This document shows, piece by piece, positions 17,705 to 26,890 of a DNA stretch of 64,000 bases. Both the position numbers and the translations under genes were made by a program. How positions within the stretch are numbered: position 1 is the stretch's first letter; every line of letters begins with the position of its first letter. The DNA is from Clostridia bacterium (lineage in GTDB: Bacteria; Bacillota; Clostridia; Christensenellales; Aristaeellaceae), in the NCBI GenBank assembly GCA_017524615.1, contig JAFXVJ010000043.1, forward strand, positions 1-64,000, written 5' to 3'. Below the pieces are notes generated by a model. That model made no database searches. It was not told the DNA's origin and saw only the letters and a program-made list of their open reading frames with translations.

Positions 17705-18820
17705 ATGAACGGAAACCGCGGACAATACAATTCAGCGCCGCTGTACAATATGAAAAACAAAAAGCAGGCCAGGCAGCCGCAGCCGGAAGGGCCCCAGCTT
17801 CCCTCCGGGCCCCGGCGGAGCGGCGGATTTGAGCGGGCGCTGTCGGTGGCCATGTCCATCCCGCTGCCGGTGCTGTTTTTATTGGCGCTGTTCATTGCCA
17901 ATCGTCCGCTGCGCCTGGCTTTCCTGGTGCTGACGGTGATGGCGGTGGGCCTGATGTGGCTGATGAAGGCCTTTGTGCGCAGCGCCCGCAGCACCCTGAC
18001 CGTGGTATACGGCGCCTTGGCGGCGGTGATCCTGGTGGCGCTGTTCGTCAGCCCCCAGCCTGTCAGCCGCACCGCGCCGGCCTCCGCCGGCAGCGCCGCC
18101 AATGAACCGGCGATCAACGCGGACGCCAATTATCTGAGCGCCATCAACAACGGCCCCCAGGCTACGGGCACGCCGGCTCCCGCCGATTCTCAGGATGAAA
18201 CCGCGGCGGCGATCACATCCGAAACCCAGCAGCGGCTGTACGCCTTCTTCCAGGCGTGGGCCCGCAATTCCGTCACCGAGATGCTGACGTATTGCGTGCC
18301 CTCGTGGGTGAGCCAGCAGCAGGAGCCGGAAAAGGTGCTGTATCAGCTGGCGCTGAACAGCACGCCGGTGGATTTCCTGATCAACACGCCCGACGGCAGC
18401 GACGGCGACACCAGCCGCACCGTCACCGTGACGGCGCACTTTAACGAGCTGAGCGGCCAGCAGACCTATAAGCGGCTGCAGGTGTTCATGCAGAAGGTCA
18501 ATAACGTGTGGTATGTGAACCCCAATTCCCTGAACGGCACGGTGATTGACGAAACTGCGGATGCCGGCCAGGCGGCCCAGGTGCATGTGAACACCACCAT
18601 CGCGCCCACCGCCACTCCCGCGCCCAACGGCAGCGGCATCATAGTATACTACAATCCGGGCAAAGGCAAGTATTACCACGCCATTCCCAATTGCCCGGAC
18701 GTGAACGAAAAATTCTGGCCGCTGACGGGCTTCTCCTATGATCTGCTCAACAGCCAGCAGTATAAATCCCTGATGCGGTGTCCCACCTGCGGCGCGCCGG
18801 AGCGGCCTCCCCTGCAGTGA
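17705..18820 (+). CDS. Membrane protein with a C-terminal Cys4 mini-domain
   Basis: A 371-residue protein, start set by AAAGGAGC. A basic, disordered N-terminus (Q/P/G-rich, 1-40) leads into three membrane helices (about 46-66, 68-88, 98-118). A soluble alpha/beta region of about 175-300 follows (RLYAFFQAWARNSVTEML, then FNELSGQQTYKRLQVFMQK), of the NTF2-like or DUF4878 kind by appearance. The end has YYHAIPNCPDV and RCPTCGAP, four residues spaced like the small Ada-type metal-binding module found on some nucleases. The role is unknown. It converges on the SPOR gene with one base between stops. Confidence 0.75.
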   Translation: MNGNRGQYNSAPLYNMKNKKQARQPQPEGPQLPSGPRRSGGFERALSVAMSIPLPVLFLLALFIANRPLRLAFLVLTVMAVGLMWLMKAFVRSARSTLTVVYGALAAVILVALFVSPQPVSRTAPASAGSAANEPAINADANYLSAINNGPQATGTPAPADSQDETAAAITSETQQRLYAFFQAWARNSVTEMLTYCVPSWVSQQQEPEKVLYQLALNSTPVDFLINTPDGSDGDTSRTVTVTAHFNELSGQQTYKRLQVFMQKVNNVWYVNPNSLNGTVIDETADAGQAAQVHVNTTIAPTATPAPNGSGIIVYYNPGKGKYYHAIPNCPDVNEKFWPLTGFSYDLLNSQQYKSLMRCPTCGAPERPPLQ

Positions 18821-18821
18821 T

Positions 18822-19652
18822 TCACGGGGCCAATCCCTCGGCATAGGCCGCCATGCGGCACACGCACAGGAGATGGCAGTATTTCACCTGCGCCCCAAGC
18901 CGCGCCCGTCCCTGGGCGGACAGACACCCATCCAGGGCGCTCGCGATATCCTCAAGCAGCGACGCCATATTCCGTACCGCGGGGTGCCCGGCCCCGGCAA
19001 ACAAGGTATCCAGCCGGCTGGCCAGGGCGGCAGCGGTGTCCCGCTCGGATCGCAGGGCGGCCAGAATGGCTTCCGTGTCCGCCTGCCCCTGATCCAGGGA
19101 TAAAAACAATGCGTTCAGATGGCCGATCAGCTGATCGACAGCGTCGTAAGCGTCGGTGAGCGCGGTGAGCTGCATGGCCTGCCCGGTCAAATGCAGGGTG
19201 ATTTCCGGGCGGACGATCTCCGTGATCACGGCCTCCACCCCGTGCTGGGTTTTCAACTGATTCTGCACTGCCTGGGCCTCTGCCCGGGTTGCATAGGCGG
19301 CGGCCAGCACGCGGTAGCTGCCCTGCTGCAGCAGGTATCCGCCCGCTCCGCGGCTGCGATAGCCGTCGGCAACGGACTGAGCGGAGGAAAGCTGATCAAA
19401 AGCCCCCAGCTGGAGGGCGAACCAGCTTTGCCCCGGCAGGGTGAAGGCGCGCTCCTGGGGCGACAGGTCCTGGGGCGGGTGAGTGGCCGCTGCTTTTTCC
19501 GGGGTGATCACCGGCAGCGACAGGGTGATCCATCCTTGCCGCAGGGCATACCCCGCCATCACGAGCAGCAGGCATACCGCCGCCAGGCCGATCCACCCGC
19601 CGTACCCCCGGCGCACCTTGTACCGCCGCGTTGCCAGCCTGCCTGCCCGCAT
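18822..19652 (-). CDS. Membrane-anchored SPOR-domain protein
   Basis: A 276-residue protein starting MRAGRLATRR after AAAGGGGGG. One membrane helix lies near 20-38 (WIGLAAVCLLLVMAGYAL). An extracellular SPOR domain is at about 77-150 (SWFALQLGAFDQLSSAQSVA to VEAVITEI), then a helical C-terminus. SPOR domains bind denuded glycan strands at septa or in sporulating cells, so a division or sporulation role is likely. Upstream in-frame starts lack ribosome sites. The gene is divergent from the DUF6062-like gene. Confidence 0.85.
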   Translation of the reverse strand: MRAGRLATRRYKVRRGYGGWIGLAAVCLLLVMAGYALRQGWITLSLPVITPEKAAATHPPQDLSPQERAFTLPGQSWFALQLGAFDQLSSAQSVADGYRSRGAGGYLLQQGSYRVLAAAYATRAEAQAVQNQLKTQHGVEAVITEIVRPEITLHLTGQAMQLTALTDAYDAVDQLIGHLNALFLSLDQGQADTEAILAALRSERDTAAALASRLDTLFAGAGHPAVRNMASLLEDIASALDGCLSAQGRARLGAQVKYCHLLCVCRMAAYAEGLAP

Positions 19653-19722
19653 GAAAATCGCCCCCCTTTGCATCTGCATTGTATGCCCGGGCCGAGGAAA
19701 ACATTCCACAAGGAGGGATCCC

Positions 19723-20496
19723 ATGGCTTATCATCTGGACACCATTCCCGTTTGGGACGCCATGAAGCTGGAGGGGGAATGCCCCCTGTGCGCGCTCAGA
19801 CGGCGTAATGAGCTGATCGACGTGGAAAGGTATCTGGGCGCGTCGGTGATGGAGCCCGACACCCGTATCCAGGTCAATCAAAAGGGCTTCTGCCCCCGGC
19901 ATCAGGTGCTTTTGTATCAGCAGAAGAACCGGCTGGGCCACGCCCTGATGATGCACACGCATTTGAAAGAAACCATGCGCAGGCTGACCCCCATTCTGGA
20001 GGAGGCCCGCTCCGCCGCCCGGCGAGGCGCCGATACCCCCGCCCTCAAACGCTTATTCGGCAAGGGCGACGCGCAGGGCGATGTGAAGCAGGCCGCGGGC
20101 AGGCTGAGGAAGCTGACGGACAGCTGCCTGATGTGCGAAAGCATTGAGGAAAATACCCGCCGCTATGCTTACACCATGCTGCACCTGTATAAAAACGACA
20201 GCGCCTTCCGCAAGGCTTTCGCCGCCTCCAAGGGCGTGTGCCTGCGGGATATGGCGCTGCTATTGGAAATGGCCCAGGAGACCCTCAGCGGCCGGTATCT
20301 TTCCGATTTTACGGATGATCTGTGCGCTACGGTGGAAAAGAGCCTGACCAAAATGGAAGGCGATCTGGAAGGCTTTACCCTGAAATTCGATTACCGCAAC
20401 GCCGATAAACCCTGGGGCGACAGCCGGGGATCCCTGGAGCGCACGGTGAACAAGCTTCGGGGCTGGTGCCTGGGAGAGGAGCCCAATCCCAAATGA
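19723..20496 (+). CDS. DUF6062-like cysteine-pair protein
   Basis: A 257-residue cytoplasmic protein with AGGAGGG before its start. It carries CPLC (about 22-25), GFCPRHQ (about 55) and CLMC (about 136-139), a spacing suggesting one or two metal sites or thiol switches in an otherwise helical protein. I place it in DUF6062 from these motifs and length. No activity is established to my knowledge. Its stop overlaps the start of the first GerMN lipoprotein (ATGA), so the three genes to 23014 form an operon. Confidence 0.75.
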   Translation: MAYHLDTIPVWDAMKLEGECPLCALRRRNELIDVERYLGASVMEPDTRIQVNQKGFCPRHQVLLYQQKNRLGHALMMHTHLKETMRRLTPILEEARSAARRGADTPALKRLFGKGDAQGDVKQAAGRLRKLTDSCLMCESIEENTRRYAYTMLHLYKNDSAFRKAFAASKGVCLRDMALLLEMAQETLSGRYLSDFTDDLCATVEKSLTKMEGDLEGFTLKFDYRNADKPWGDSRGSLERTVNKLRGWCLGEEPNPK

Positions 20497-21476
20497 GCAA
20501 GCAATCCGGCTGCAAAGCGATCCTCCTGCTGCTGTGCGTCCTGCTGCTCACCGGCTGCGCCGCGTCGCCTCCCGGAACGGTGGTGCGGAAGGATCCGGCC
20601 GATCAGTATCTGATTAGCGCCGACACGCAAGGACTGGATCCCGACCATCGCCGGGTCACCCTGTATTTCCGCTGGAACGCCACCGATTGCCTGGCGCCCG
20701 AGAGCCGCATCATGGATGTGCCGCGGAATGAGAGCGCGGAAAAGGCGCTGGTGCAGGCGCTGATCGACGGGCCCTCCGCCGGCGGCGCGGGCCTGACGGG
20801 CCTGTTTCCGCCCGGAACGGAGGTGCTGGCCGTGACGGTCCAGGGGGACACGCTATTCGTCACCTTCAATGAGGCGCTGCTGGGCCGGTATGGCGATGAG
20901 CCGGGGGATGTTTCCGGCGAGCCCTGGCGCACCGAAAGCCCCCTGCGCCGCAGGCTGTGCATGGATGCCCTGACCGCTTCCCTGACGGAAGCGGGCTACT
21001 GCGCTCAGGTGCAGGTGCTGGTGCTGCGCCCCTCCGCGCAGGGCACCTCCATGCGGCTGCCCGAAAGCTTTTTTACCCGGAACGGGGAGGATGACGGCCT
21101 GCTGCCGCCCTTTACCCGCCGGGAAGACGCCATTCTCACGCCCCACCGCACCGCGGCACTGATCCTGGACAGCTGGATCACCCAGGATTACGAAACGCTG
21201 TATGATCTCGTCGCCCGGGAGGGCCTGACCGCACGGCCCGGCGAACAGGCCGCGCTGGACGGCTTCGCCGCCGCCCGCTCCCTGACAGGCTATGAAGGGC
21301 TGACAGCGGGCAGCGTATCGTACGACGGACAGCGCGCTACCCTGACGGTGGATCTGCGTTTCCGGGGCCAGGACGGGGATGGGGAACGGGCAGGCTGGCC
21401 CCTGCGCCTGATTCGGGAGGGCGGCCTGTGGAAAATGGATTATGAACAGCTGATGGCTATGATGAACGGATATTGA
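20493..21476 (+). CDS. GerMN-domain lipoprotein
   Basis: A 327-residue lipoprotein with lipobox LLTGC (Cys22). The GerMN domain is at about 50-190 (YFRWNATDCLAPESRIMDV, ALVQALIDGP, LPPGTEV-like FPPGTEV, LFVTFNEALL). A second alpha/beta domain of NTF2-like appearance follows (RTAALILDSWITQDYETLYDLVAREGL onward). GerMN domains occur in sporulation and germination proteins such as GerM, and in other surface lipoproteins. It overlaps the upstream gene by 4 bases and is followed by a paralogue. Confidence 0.85.
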   Translation: MSKQSGCKAILLLLCVLLLTGCAASPPGTVVRKDPADQYLISADTQGLDPDHRRVTLYFRWNATDCLAPESRIMDVPRNESAEKALVQALIDGPSAGGAGLTGLFPPGTEVLAVTVQGDTLFVTFNEALLGRYGDEPGDVSGEPWRTESPLRRRLCMDALTASLTEAGYCAQVQVLVLRPSAQGTSMRLPESFFTRNGEDDGLLPPFTRREDAILTPHRTAALILDSWITQDYETLYDLVAREGLTARPGEQAALDGFAAARSLTGYEGLTAGSVSYDGQRATLTVDLRFRGQDGDGERAGWPLRLIREGGLWKMDYEQLMAMMNGY

Positions 21477-21490
21477 GGTGTGTTCCTCCC

Positions 21491-23014
21491 ATGAAGAATC
21501 GTCGCTTGGTGTGCCTGCTTTGCCTGATGTGTCTGTGTGTGGCGATCACCGGCTGTGTGCCCAATGACGTGGCGCCCGCCGCATCCATCACCCTGCCTCC
21601 CGCCGCCCGGATCTATGAAGCGCCGGAAAACGACAGCCAGCAGGGGTATGAGCAAACGGTGCTGCTGTACCTGCCTTCCCTGGACGGGACGCGGCTGATC
21701 GCGGTGCCCCAAACGGCATCGCTGTCCGCCGCCCGGCCGGCGGCCCAGACGCTGTGTGAAATGCTGCTGCGCTTTCCCGGCGGAGAAACCACGGCCCCCG
21801 TGGGGGGCGAGGTGGCCCTGACCCTGTCCGGAACGGACGCCGTGGAGGTGTCCGGCCAGGTGGTCACGGTGAGCCTGGCGGCCTCCGCCCTGCGCCTGTC
21901 CCACGAGCAATTGTTCACCGTGGGCCAGGCCCTGGCCAACACCCTGTGTCAGATGGGCGATGTGCAGTATGTGAATGTGCTCATCGCCGGGACGCAGCCG
22001 GGGCTGAATGTGGCGGCCACTCTGCCGGCGGGCAGCTTCCAGCCCAACACCCGGGAGGATCTGTCTGCCCTGTGGGCGCGCGCTTCCGCCCCATCCGCCT
22101 CCGGCCGGCGGGCCTTCGCCGCCACGCTGTATTATCCTGCCCCGTCCGGCAAGGGCGTGCTGTGCGAGGGGCGCACCCTGTCCTTCTCCGCCCAGGATCT
22201 GCCCGCCATGGCGGGAACCCTGCTGGACGCCCTGTCCGCCGGGGCGGAGCGGCTGCCCAATTTGCCCCGTTGCCCGGATTTGCGTGCCATGCTGCAATCG
22301 GAGATCGTGCTGGCGGAAAACGGCGGCTCCCGCCGGCTCGTCCTGCACTTCCGGGAAGAGATGAATGCTGCCCTGATCCAGGCCGGCATTACCCGCTCGG
22401 TGATGATGGCGGCCCTGACCGACACCATGACCACCTTTTTGCCCGGCATTGAGGGCATTGCGGTCACCATCGGCGACGAAAAGATCACCTCTGTCACCCC
22501 CTCCGGCACCTATCTGGGCTCCGGGGAGACCATCACCTTCACCGACGGGCTGATGCGGCGGAGGGATTTTGTGCCCTTCCTGCTGGCGGAATGCACCCTG
22601 TTTTTTGCCAACCAGCAGGGAAGCCTGACGGAGGTCAGCCGGCCGGTGCCCTTCTATGAGGCGTTCAGCGCCCGGTCGCTGCTGCAGCAAATGATCCTGG
22701 GACCTCAGCCCTTTGACAGCCAGACGGGGCTGACGCCGGTGCTGCCCGGGGAACTGCGTTCCGCCGATCTGCTGGGCGTAGGCCTGGCGGGCAACACCCT
22801 GCTGCTGAATTTCTCTGCCCGGCTGCCTGATCTGTGCGCCGATTTTTCCGCGGGGGAGGAACGGCTGATGGTGTACGCCCTGGTCAACACCATGTGCCAT
22901 CTGCCGGGGGTCAAAAAAGCCGCCCTCTTCATTCAGGGCGACCAGCCCGATACCTTGGCCGGCGCCCTGTACCTGCCGGGGGATTTCCTGCCAAATTACG
23001 ATCTGATACAATAG
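21491..23014 (+). CDS. Lipoprotein with two GerMN domains
   Basis: A 507-residue lipoprotein, lipobox AITGC (Cys22). Two GerMN-like units are visible. One lies at about 55-190 (TVLLYLPSLDGTRLIAVPQ, QALANTLCQMGDVQYVNVLI). The other is at about 365-505 (CTLFFANQQGSLTEVSRPV, LLQQMILGPQ, YALVNTMCHLPGVKKAALFI). Between them is a related but more diverged segment. Its ribosome site GAGGTG overlaps the preceding stop. Adjacent GerMN lipoproteins suggest gene duplication and a shared envelope or spore-coat role. A strong terminator pair follows. Confidence 0.85.
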   Translation: MKNRRLVCLLCLMCLCVAITGCVPNDVAPAASITLPPAARIYEAPENDSQQGYEQTVLLYLPSLDGTRLIAVPQTASLSAARPAAQTLCEMLLRFPGGETTAPVGGEVALTLSGTDAVEVSGQVVTVSLAASALRLSHEQLFTVGQALANTLCQMGDVQYVNVLIAGTQPGLNVAATLPAGSFQPNTREDLSALWARASAPSASGRRAFAATLYYPAPSGKGVLCEGRTLSFSAQDLPAMAGTLLDALSAGAERLPNLPRCPDLRAMLQSEIVLAENGGSRRLVLHFREEMNAALIQAGITRSVMMAALTDTMTTFLPGIEGIAVTIGDEKITSVTPSGTYLGSGETITFTDGLMRRRDFVPFLLAECTLFFANQQGSLTEVSRPVPFYEAFSARSLLQQMILGPQPFDSQTGLTPVLPGELRSADLLGVGLAGNTLLLNFSARLPDLCADFSAGEERLMVYALVNTMCHLPGVKKAALFIQGDQPDTLAGALYLPGDFLPNYDLIQ

Positions 23015-23027
23015 CCAAATAATCAAA

Positions 23028-23060
23028 GGGGCCGCTGCGCTTTTTCAGTGCAGCAGCCCC
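23028..23060 (+). terminator. Hairpin after the GerMN operon (first of two)
   Basis: GGGGCCGCTGC and GCAGCAGCCCC form a stem with one mismatch. It shares its GGGGC..CTGC core with the terminators at 48267 and 60117. Confidence 0.6.
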
Positions 23061-23092
23061 TCAGGATGTCTGTCGACAAAGCCGACACCCTG

Positions 23093-23130
23093 AAGCGCCC
23101 TCCCGGTTTCCGTCCGGGAGGGCGCTTTTT
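23093..23130 (+). terminator. Strong rho-independent terminator
   Basis: AAGCGCCCTCCCGG and CCGGGAGGGCGCTT form a perfect 14-bp stem with a short loop, followed by a T-run. It separates the GerMN operon from the converging beta-propeller gene. Confidence 0.9.
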
Positions 23131-23162
23131 CGTGTATGCGGTATCAGGGAACGGCGCCGGGA

Positions 23163-25808
23163 TCATTCGATCCGGATGCCGTACATGCAGGCGTTGTCTT
23201 TATCGCAGGTTCCGATGACCAGATAATTCTTGTAGGCCGCGGGGCTGCCCTGAATGGTGCCGCCCAGATCCAGGGTGGAGCGCACGGAGCCGGTTTTTCC
23301 GCTGAGCATGGTCAGGGTGCCGCCTTCATCCGCCTGGATGATCCATGCGTCGCCCTGATCGTTATACACGGCGATGGGCGAGGAAATGGCGGTGGCGCTG
23401 AGCGCGCGTTCCCACCGCACCTGGCCCGTGGCCTTTTCCAGGGCCACGATTTTGCTGCCGCCGCCCTGCACCATGTTCACGGTGAAAATCACCAGATCGC
23501 TGATGCCGTGCTCACCGATCACCGGGCTGGCCTTGCAGCCGGACAATTGATCGTTGTTCTTTTCGCACTTGATGCCGTAACGCCAGATTTCCTCCCCCGT
23601 CAGGGCGTTCAGGCGGCGGATGGTCACATCCTGCTTACTGCCCAGCCGGCTGTAGGCCGTGTTGCCGGTGTACAGGCTGACGCCGGAATCGCCGTCCATG
23701 TCCAGCGCAAGGGCCGCGTCGATGTTGTCGCCGCCGTCCACGGCCCACACGGTCTTCATGGTGTCGGAATCCACGCAGCGGATGATGCCGTAAGCATCCG
23801 CCATGTAAATGTACCGGTCATACATGGCCACACTGCCCTCCACGCCCACGCTGGCCTCCTTTTCGCTGTTGGCCTTGGTGCGCAGATAAGTGACGGCGGG
23901 CTTGATGGAGAAGGACGTTTCCGCGTCAGGATTCTCCTCGGTGGGGAAGCTCCATTGGGTGTCCAGATCCACCGTGTACAGCAATCCGTTCTCCCCGGCC
24001 ACGATCATGGCGTCCCCCAGGGCGCCCCTGGTGGCATCGTTGTAAAGGAAGAGGGCGGTGCCGTCGAAAGCGCCGTTGGTGATGTACTGTTTCTGGCTGT
24101 TGGACTGCCTGCCGTTGAGGAAGTATGCCTCCTTGCCGTCCGTCAGATAATACATGTGCAGCCCGATGGGGTGCTGCTTGTTATCGGTCATCTTGGAAAT
24201 GCCCTGGCCTACAGCGATCAGCGGCATGCCCAGCGAATGGACCGATACGCTGCCCTTCAGAGGATAGCCCACATTGATGGGGTCCCGGGTGGCGCTGCCG
24301 TCCCGGAGGTCCAGGAAATAGATCTTGCCGTCCTGCGCCCCGAAAATCACTTCCCGCAGGGCGGAGGTGTCCTTCTTTTCATCATACAGGTTCATCATCT
24401 GGCGGATGTCAATGGTCCATTTGACGATGGCAGGCTGGCCGGTCCAGCCCACGCCGTAGAAGGTGCCGCTGCCGGTGCGCAGGGAGCCGATGGGTGTTTT
24501 CCACAGCACAGACAGCTGTTCCTTCTGCACGTCCACGGTGCCAAAGGCGGCGTTGCGCCGGAAGTTATCCCCCCGGAAGGTGAACACGCCGATATCGTGG
24601 CGGGAATACAGATCGGGATGCGGCGCCTGATAGCTGTTGGCGCGGGTGAAGGTGAGGCTCTTGCCGCCCTGGAACACCGTATCGGTTACCTTCAGGGAAC
24701 CGTCTCCCGCCGATGCCTCCAGTTTGGGCAGCGGGGTCTGGGTGGGCAATGCCGTGGGGGCCTGCGTGGGCACCGGGGTGGGGACGGACGTGGGCGACGG
24801 GGTCGCCGTTTCTTCCGGACGCTCAGGCGCATCCGTGGGCGTTTCTGTCGGCGCTTCCGTAGGCGCCTCGGTGGGCAGCGGCGCGTTGGTGGGCGCCCAG
24901 GTCACCACCGGCGCGGCGGTCGCATCCGCCGTAGGCGCAGCCGTGACGACGGCGTTGTTCTGGCCCTGGGGCGTGGGAGTGACCACCGGGCGCTGGGTGG
25001 CCAGCGGCGTTTCCGTAGGCTCCGCCACGGGCAGCGTCACCTGCACCAGATCGCTCAGATCCGTGCGGATCAATTCATCCTCCGCCAGGATCACGGCGAA
25101 CACCCGGCCCTCATAAGGCTCATCAAAAACCACGTCGATGATCCACACCTTGTGGCCTTCGCTGTCCAGGCTCACCGTGGCGCTGCTGACGAGCGGATTG
25201 TTTTCCTCGTCCCATACTTCCACGCTGTCCACGGCCTGGCTGGAGACCAGGCGGAAGGCGAGCCCCGAATCCGTGGTGCCTTCCCTGCCGACCGCCTGGA
25301 AAGAATAGGCTTCGGCGGGGCCGCGCCCCTCCGTATCCGTGGGGAGCAGCTGGGTCTGGACCGGATTCGACGGCGTCTTGGCCGGCTGGCCGTCTCCCTT
25401 GAAGGGGCCGATCTTCAAAACGGCCATCAGCGCCACAGCCAGCAGGGCCAGCACAGCCAAGCCCACCAGCGCGATTTTCAGCCAGGGGAAGGGACGCTCT
25501 TCATCATATTCGTCCTCGTCCTCGGCAGGCGAAACGGCCCGGGGCTTGTATACCGCGTCCGCGTTCTGCGGATAGCGGTAAGGCGCGGTGCCGTCTCCCT
25601 CCTGGGTGGGCATGGCCGGCTGACGGCGGGCCCACTGGATCTCCGGCTCCTGAACGGCAGGACGCTGGGGCTGATAAGCGTTCGTATCGCCAGCAGCGCG
25701 GCTGTCCGGCGCTGCCGGGGCGGCGCGGTGCCGCTCGCTGCGGCGGTGGCGCGGCTGCCCGCTTCCCTCCGTCGGCGCGCGATACGGCTCGTTATTATAA
25801 TCGCTCAA
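23163..25808 (-). CDS. Membrane-anchored PQQ-like beta-propeller protein
   Basis: An 881-residue protein. The first 100 residues are charged, low-complexity and probably cytoplasmic. One membrane helix lies at about 105-132. A small beta domain (AYSFQAVGREGTTDSGLAF to PVAEPTETPL) is followed by a Thr/Pro/Ala-rich stalk at about 280-365. The C-terminal 500 residues read as a beta-propeller of PQQ/WD type, with blades such as GQVRWERALSATAISSPIA and GKTGSVRSTLDL. No quinoprotein catalytic residues are evident, so it is more likely a binding or assembly protein than an enzyme. It is a single-gene unit. Confidence 0.82.
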   Translation of the reverse strand: MSDYNNEPYRAPTEGSGQPRHRRSERHRAAPAAPDSRAAGDTNAYQPQRPAVQEPEIQWARRQPAMPTQEGDGTAPYRYPQNADAVYKPRAVSPAEDEDEYDEERPFPWLKIALVGLAVLALLAVALMAVLKIGPFKGDGQPAKTPSNPVQTQLLPTDTEGRGPAEAYSFQAVGREGTTDSGLAFRLVSSQAVDSVEVWDEENNPLVSSATVSLDSEGHKVWIIDVVFDEPYEGRVFAVILAEDELIRTDLSDLVQVTLPVAEPTETPLATQRPVVTPTPQGQNNAVVTAAPTADATAAPVVTWAPTNAPLPTEAPTEAPTETPTDAPERPEETATPSPTSVPTPVPTQAPTALPTQTPLPKLEASAGDGSLKVTDTVFQGGKSLTFTRANSYQAPHPDLYSRHDIGVFTFRGDNFRRNAAFGTVDVQKEQLSVLWKTPIGSLRTGSGTFYGVGWTGQPAIVKWTIDIRQMMNLYDEKKDTSALREVIFGAQDGKIYFLDLRDGSATRDPINVGYPLKGSVSVHSLGMPLIAVGQGISKMTDNKQHPIGLHMYYLTDGKEAYFLNGRQSNSQKQYITNGAFDGTALFLYNDATRGALGDAMIVAGENGLLYTVDLDTQWSFPTEENPDAETSFSIKPAVTYLRTKANSEKEASVGVEGSVAMYDRYIYMADAYGIIRCVDSDTMKTVWAVDGGDNIDAALALDMDGDSGVSLYTGNTAYSRLGSKQDVTIRRLNALTGEEIWRYGIKCEKNNDQLSGCKASPVIGEHGISDLVIFTVNMVQGGGSKIVALEKATGQVRWERALSATAISSPIAVYNDQGDAWIIQADEGGTLTMLSGKTGSVRSTLDLGGTIQGSPAAYKNYLVIGTCDKDNACMYGIRIE

Positions 25809-25856
25809 AGGGATGTACCTCCTTTGTGTTAATGCAGGATACAGATACCCATATAT

Positions 25857-25885
25857 AGTATATCAGAAATGCGCCTGTTCTACAA
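25857..25885 (-). promoter_or_regulatory. Promoter for the beta-propeller gene
   Basis: On the minus strand, TTGTAG (25885-25880), a 17-bp spacer, and TATACT (25862-25857), about 50 bp before the start codon. Confidence 0.7.
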
Positions 25886-26049
25886 GCGGAAATCTGACGG
25901 AAGACGGCCTTTGTAACAAATTCCTTGGCTGGCAGCGGGGAGCCCCGCAAAGCAAAACCCCGGATGCAGGCCGCTCCGCAAGCCGCCAGCGCATCCCCCG
26001 CTTTACTGAAATTTCCTCCGGGAGGCTACAAATCCAGCCAAAAATATGG

Positions 26050-26055
26050 TATAAT
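26050..26055 (+). promoter_or_regulatory. Extended -10 promoter for the rsmE operon
   Basis: TATGGTATAAT gives a TG-N extended -10 box with a consensus hexamer. The -35 region is poor. The rest of 25886-26173 shows no gene. Confidence 0.6.
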
Positions 26056-26173
26056 CAGCAAGGAAAGCGCAGCTTTCTGTCCCGGCGGGCCCCGGATGGG
26101 TACACACCCTAAAAACTGCTGCCCATTTGAACGCGCCAGGAAACGCCACCAAATCAAGCAAAGGATGAACGCC

Positions 26174-26890
26174 ATGCACCGATTTTTCACCGAGCCTGCG
26201 GGGGACGGCCTGGCCCGCCTGTCTCCGGAGGAAGCAAATCACGCCCTGCGCGTGCTGCGGCTGAACGTGGGCGACGCCTGCCAGGCGCTGATGAACGGGC
26301 AGGTGTTCGACGCGTGCCTGGAAGAAACGGATCCGCAGGTGCTGCTGCGGCTGGGCACGCCCCAGCCTTCTCCGGAGCCGTCCGTGCGGGTGACGCTGTA
26401 CCAGGGCATTCCCAAGGGCGACAAAATGGATTATATCGTGCAAAAATGCACGGAAGCGGGGATTTACCGGATCGTGCCAGTGGCCTTTTCCCGGTGTGTG
26501 GCCAAATGGGACAGCAGGGACGCCGCCAAAAAGCAGACCCGTTTTCAGCGGATCGCCGCCGAGGCGGCCAAGCAGTCCGGCCGGGCCTGGGCGCCGCCCG
26601 TCGCGCTTCCCCTGTCCATGGCGGGCCTGTGCCGGGCGCTCCAAGACCACGAACTGGCCCTGGTACCCTGGGAAGAGCAGCGGGGCCAGGGCATCCGCTC
26701 CCAATGGACGGATCAAAGGGACATGGCGCTGGTGATCGGCCCCGAGGGCGGCATTTCCCCGGATGAAATCGCCCTGCTGCGGGGGGCGGGCGCCATTCCC
26801 GTGACCCTGGGCAAACGCATTTTCCGCACGGAAACCGCCGGCCTGGCCGCACTGATTTCCCTGCTGACCCTGACAGGAGACATGGAATGA
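26174..26890 (+). CDS. rsmE: 16S rRNA (uracil(1498)-N(3))-methyltransferase
   Basis: A 238-residue SPOUT-class methyltransferase that methylates U1498 of 16S rRNA using S-adenosylmethionine. An N-terminal PUA-like domain starts MHRFFTEP. The knot motifs are LVIGPEGGISPDE (about 195-207) and LGKRIFRTETAGLAAL (about 219-234). I chose ATG 26174 over 26165 because AAGGAT is correctly spaced only for the former. The stop overlaps the next gene (ATGA). Confidence 0.95.
   Translation: MHRFFTEPAGDGLARLSPEEANHALRVLRLNVGDACQALMNGQVFDACLEETDPQVLLRLGTPQPSPEPSVRVTLYQGIPKGDKMDYIVQKCTEAGIYRIVPVAFSRCVAKWDSRDAAKKQTRFQRIAAEAAKQSGRAWAPPVALPLSMAGLCRALQDHELALVPWEEQRGQGIRSQWTDQRDMALVIGPEGGISPDEIALLRGAGAIPVTLGKRIFRTETAGLAALISLLTLTGDME

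Noticed and set aside
25925..26173. N-terminal extension of RsmE
   Set aside because: It runs through the promoter region, and the family start MHRFF has the correctly placed ribosome site.
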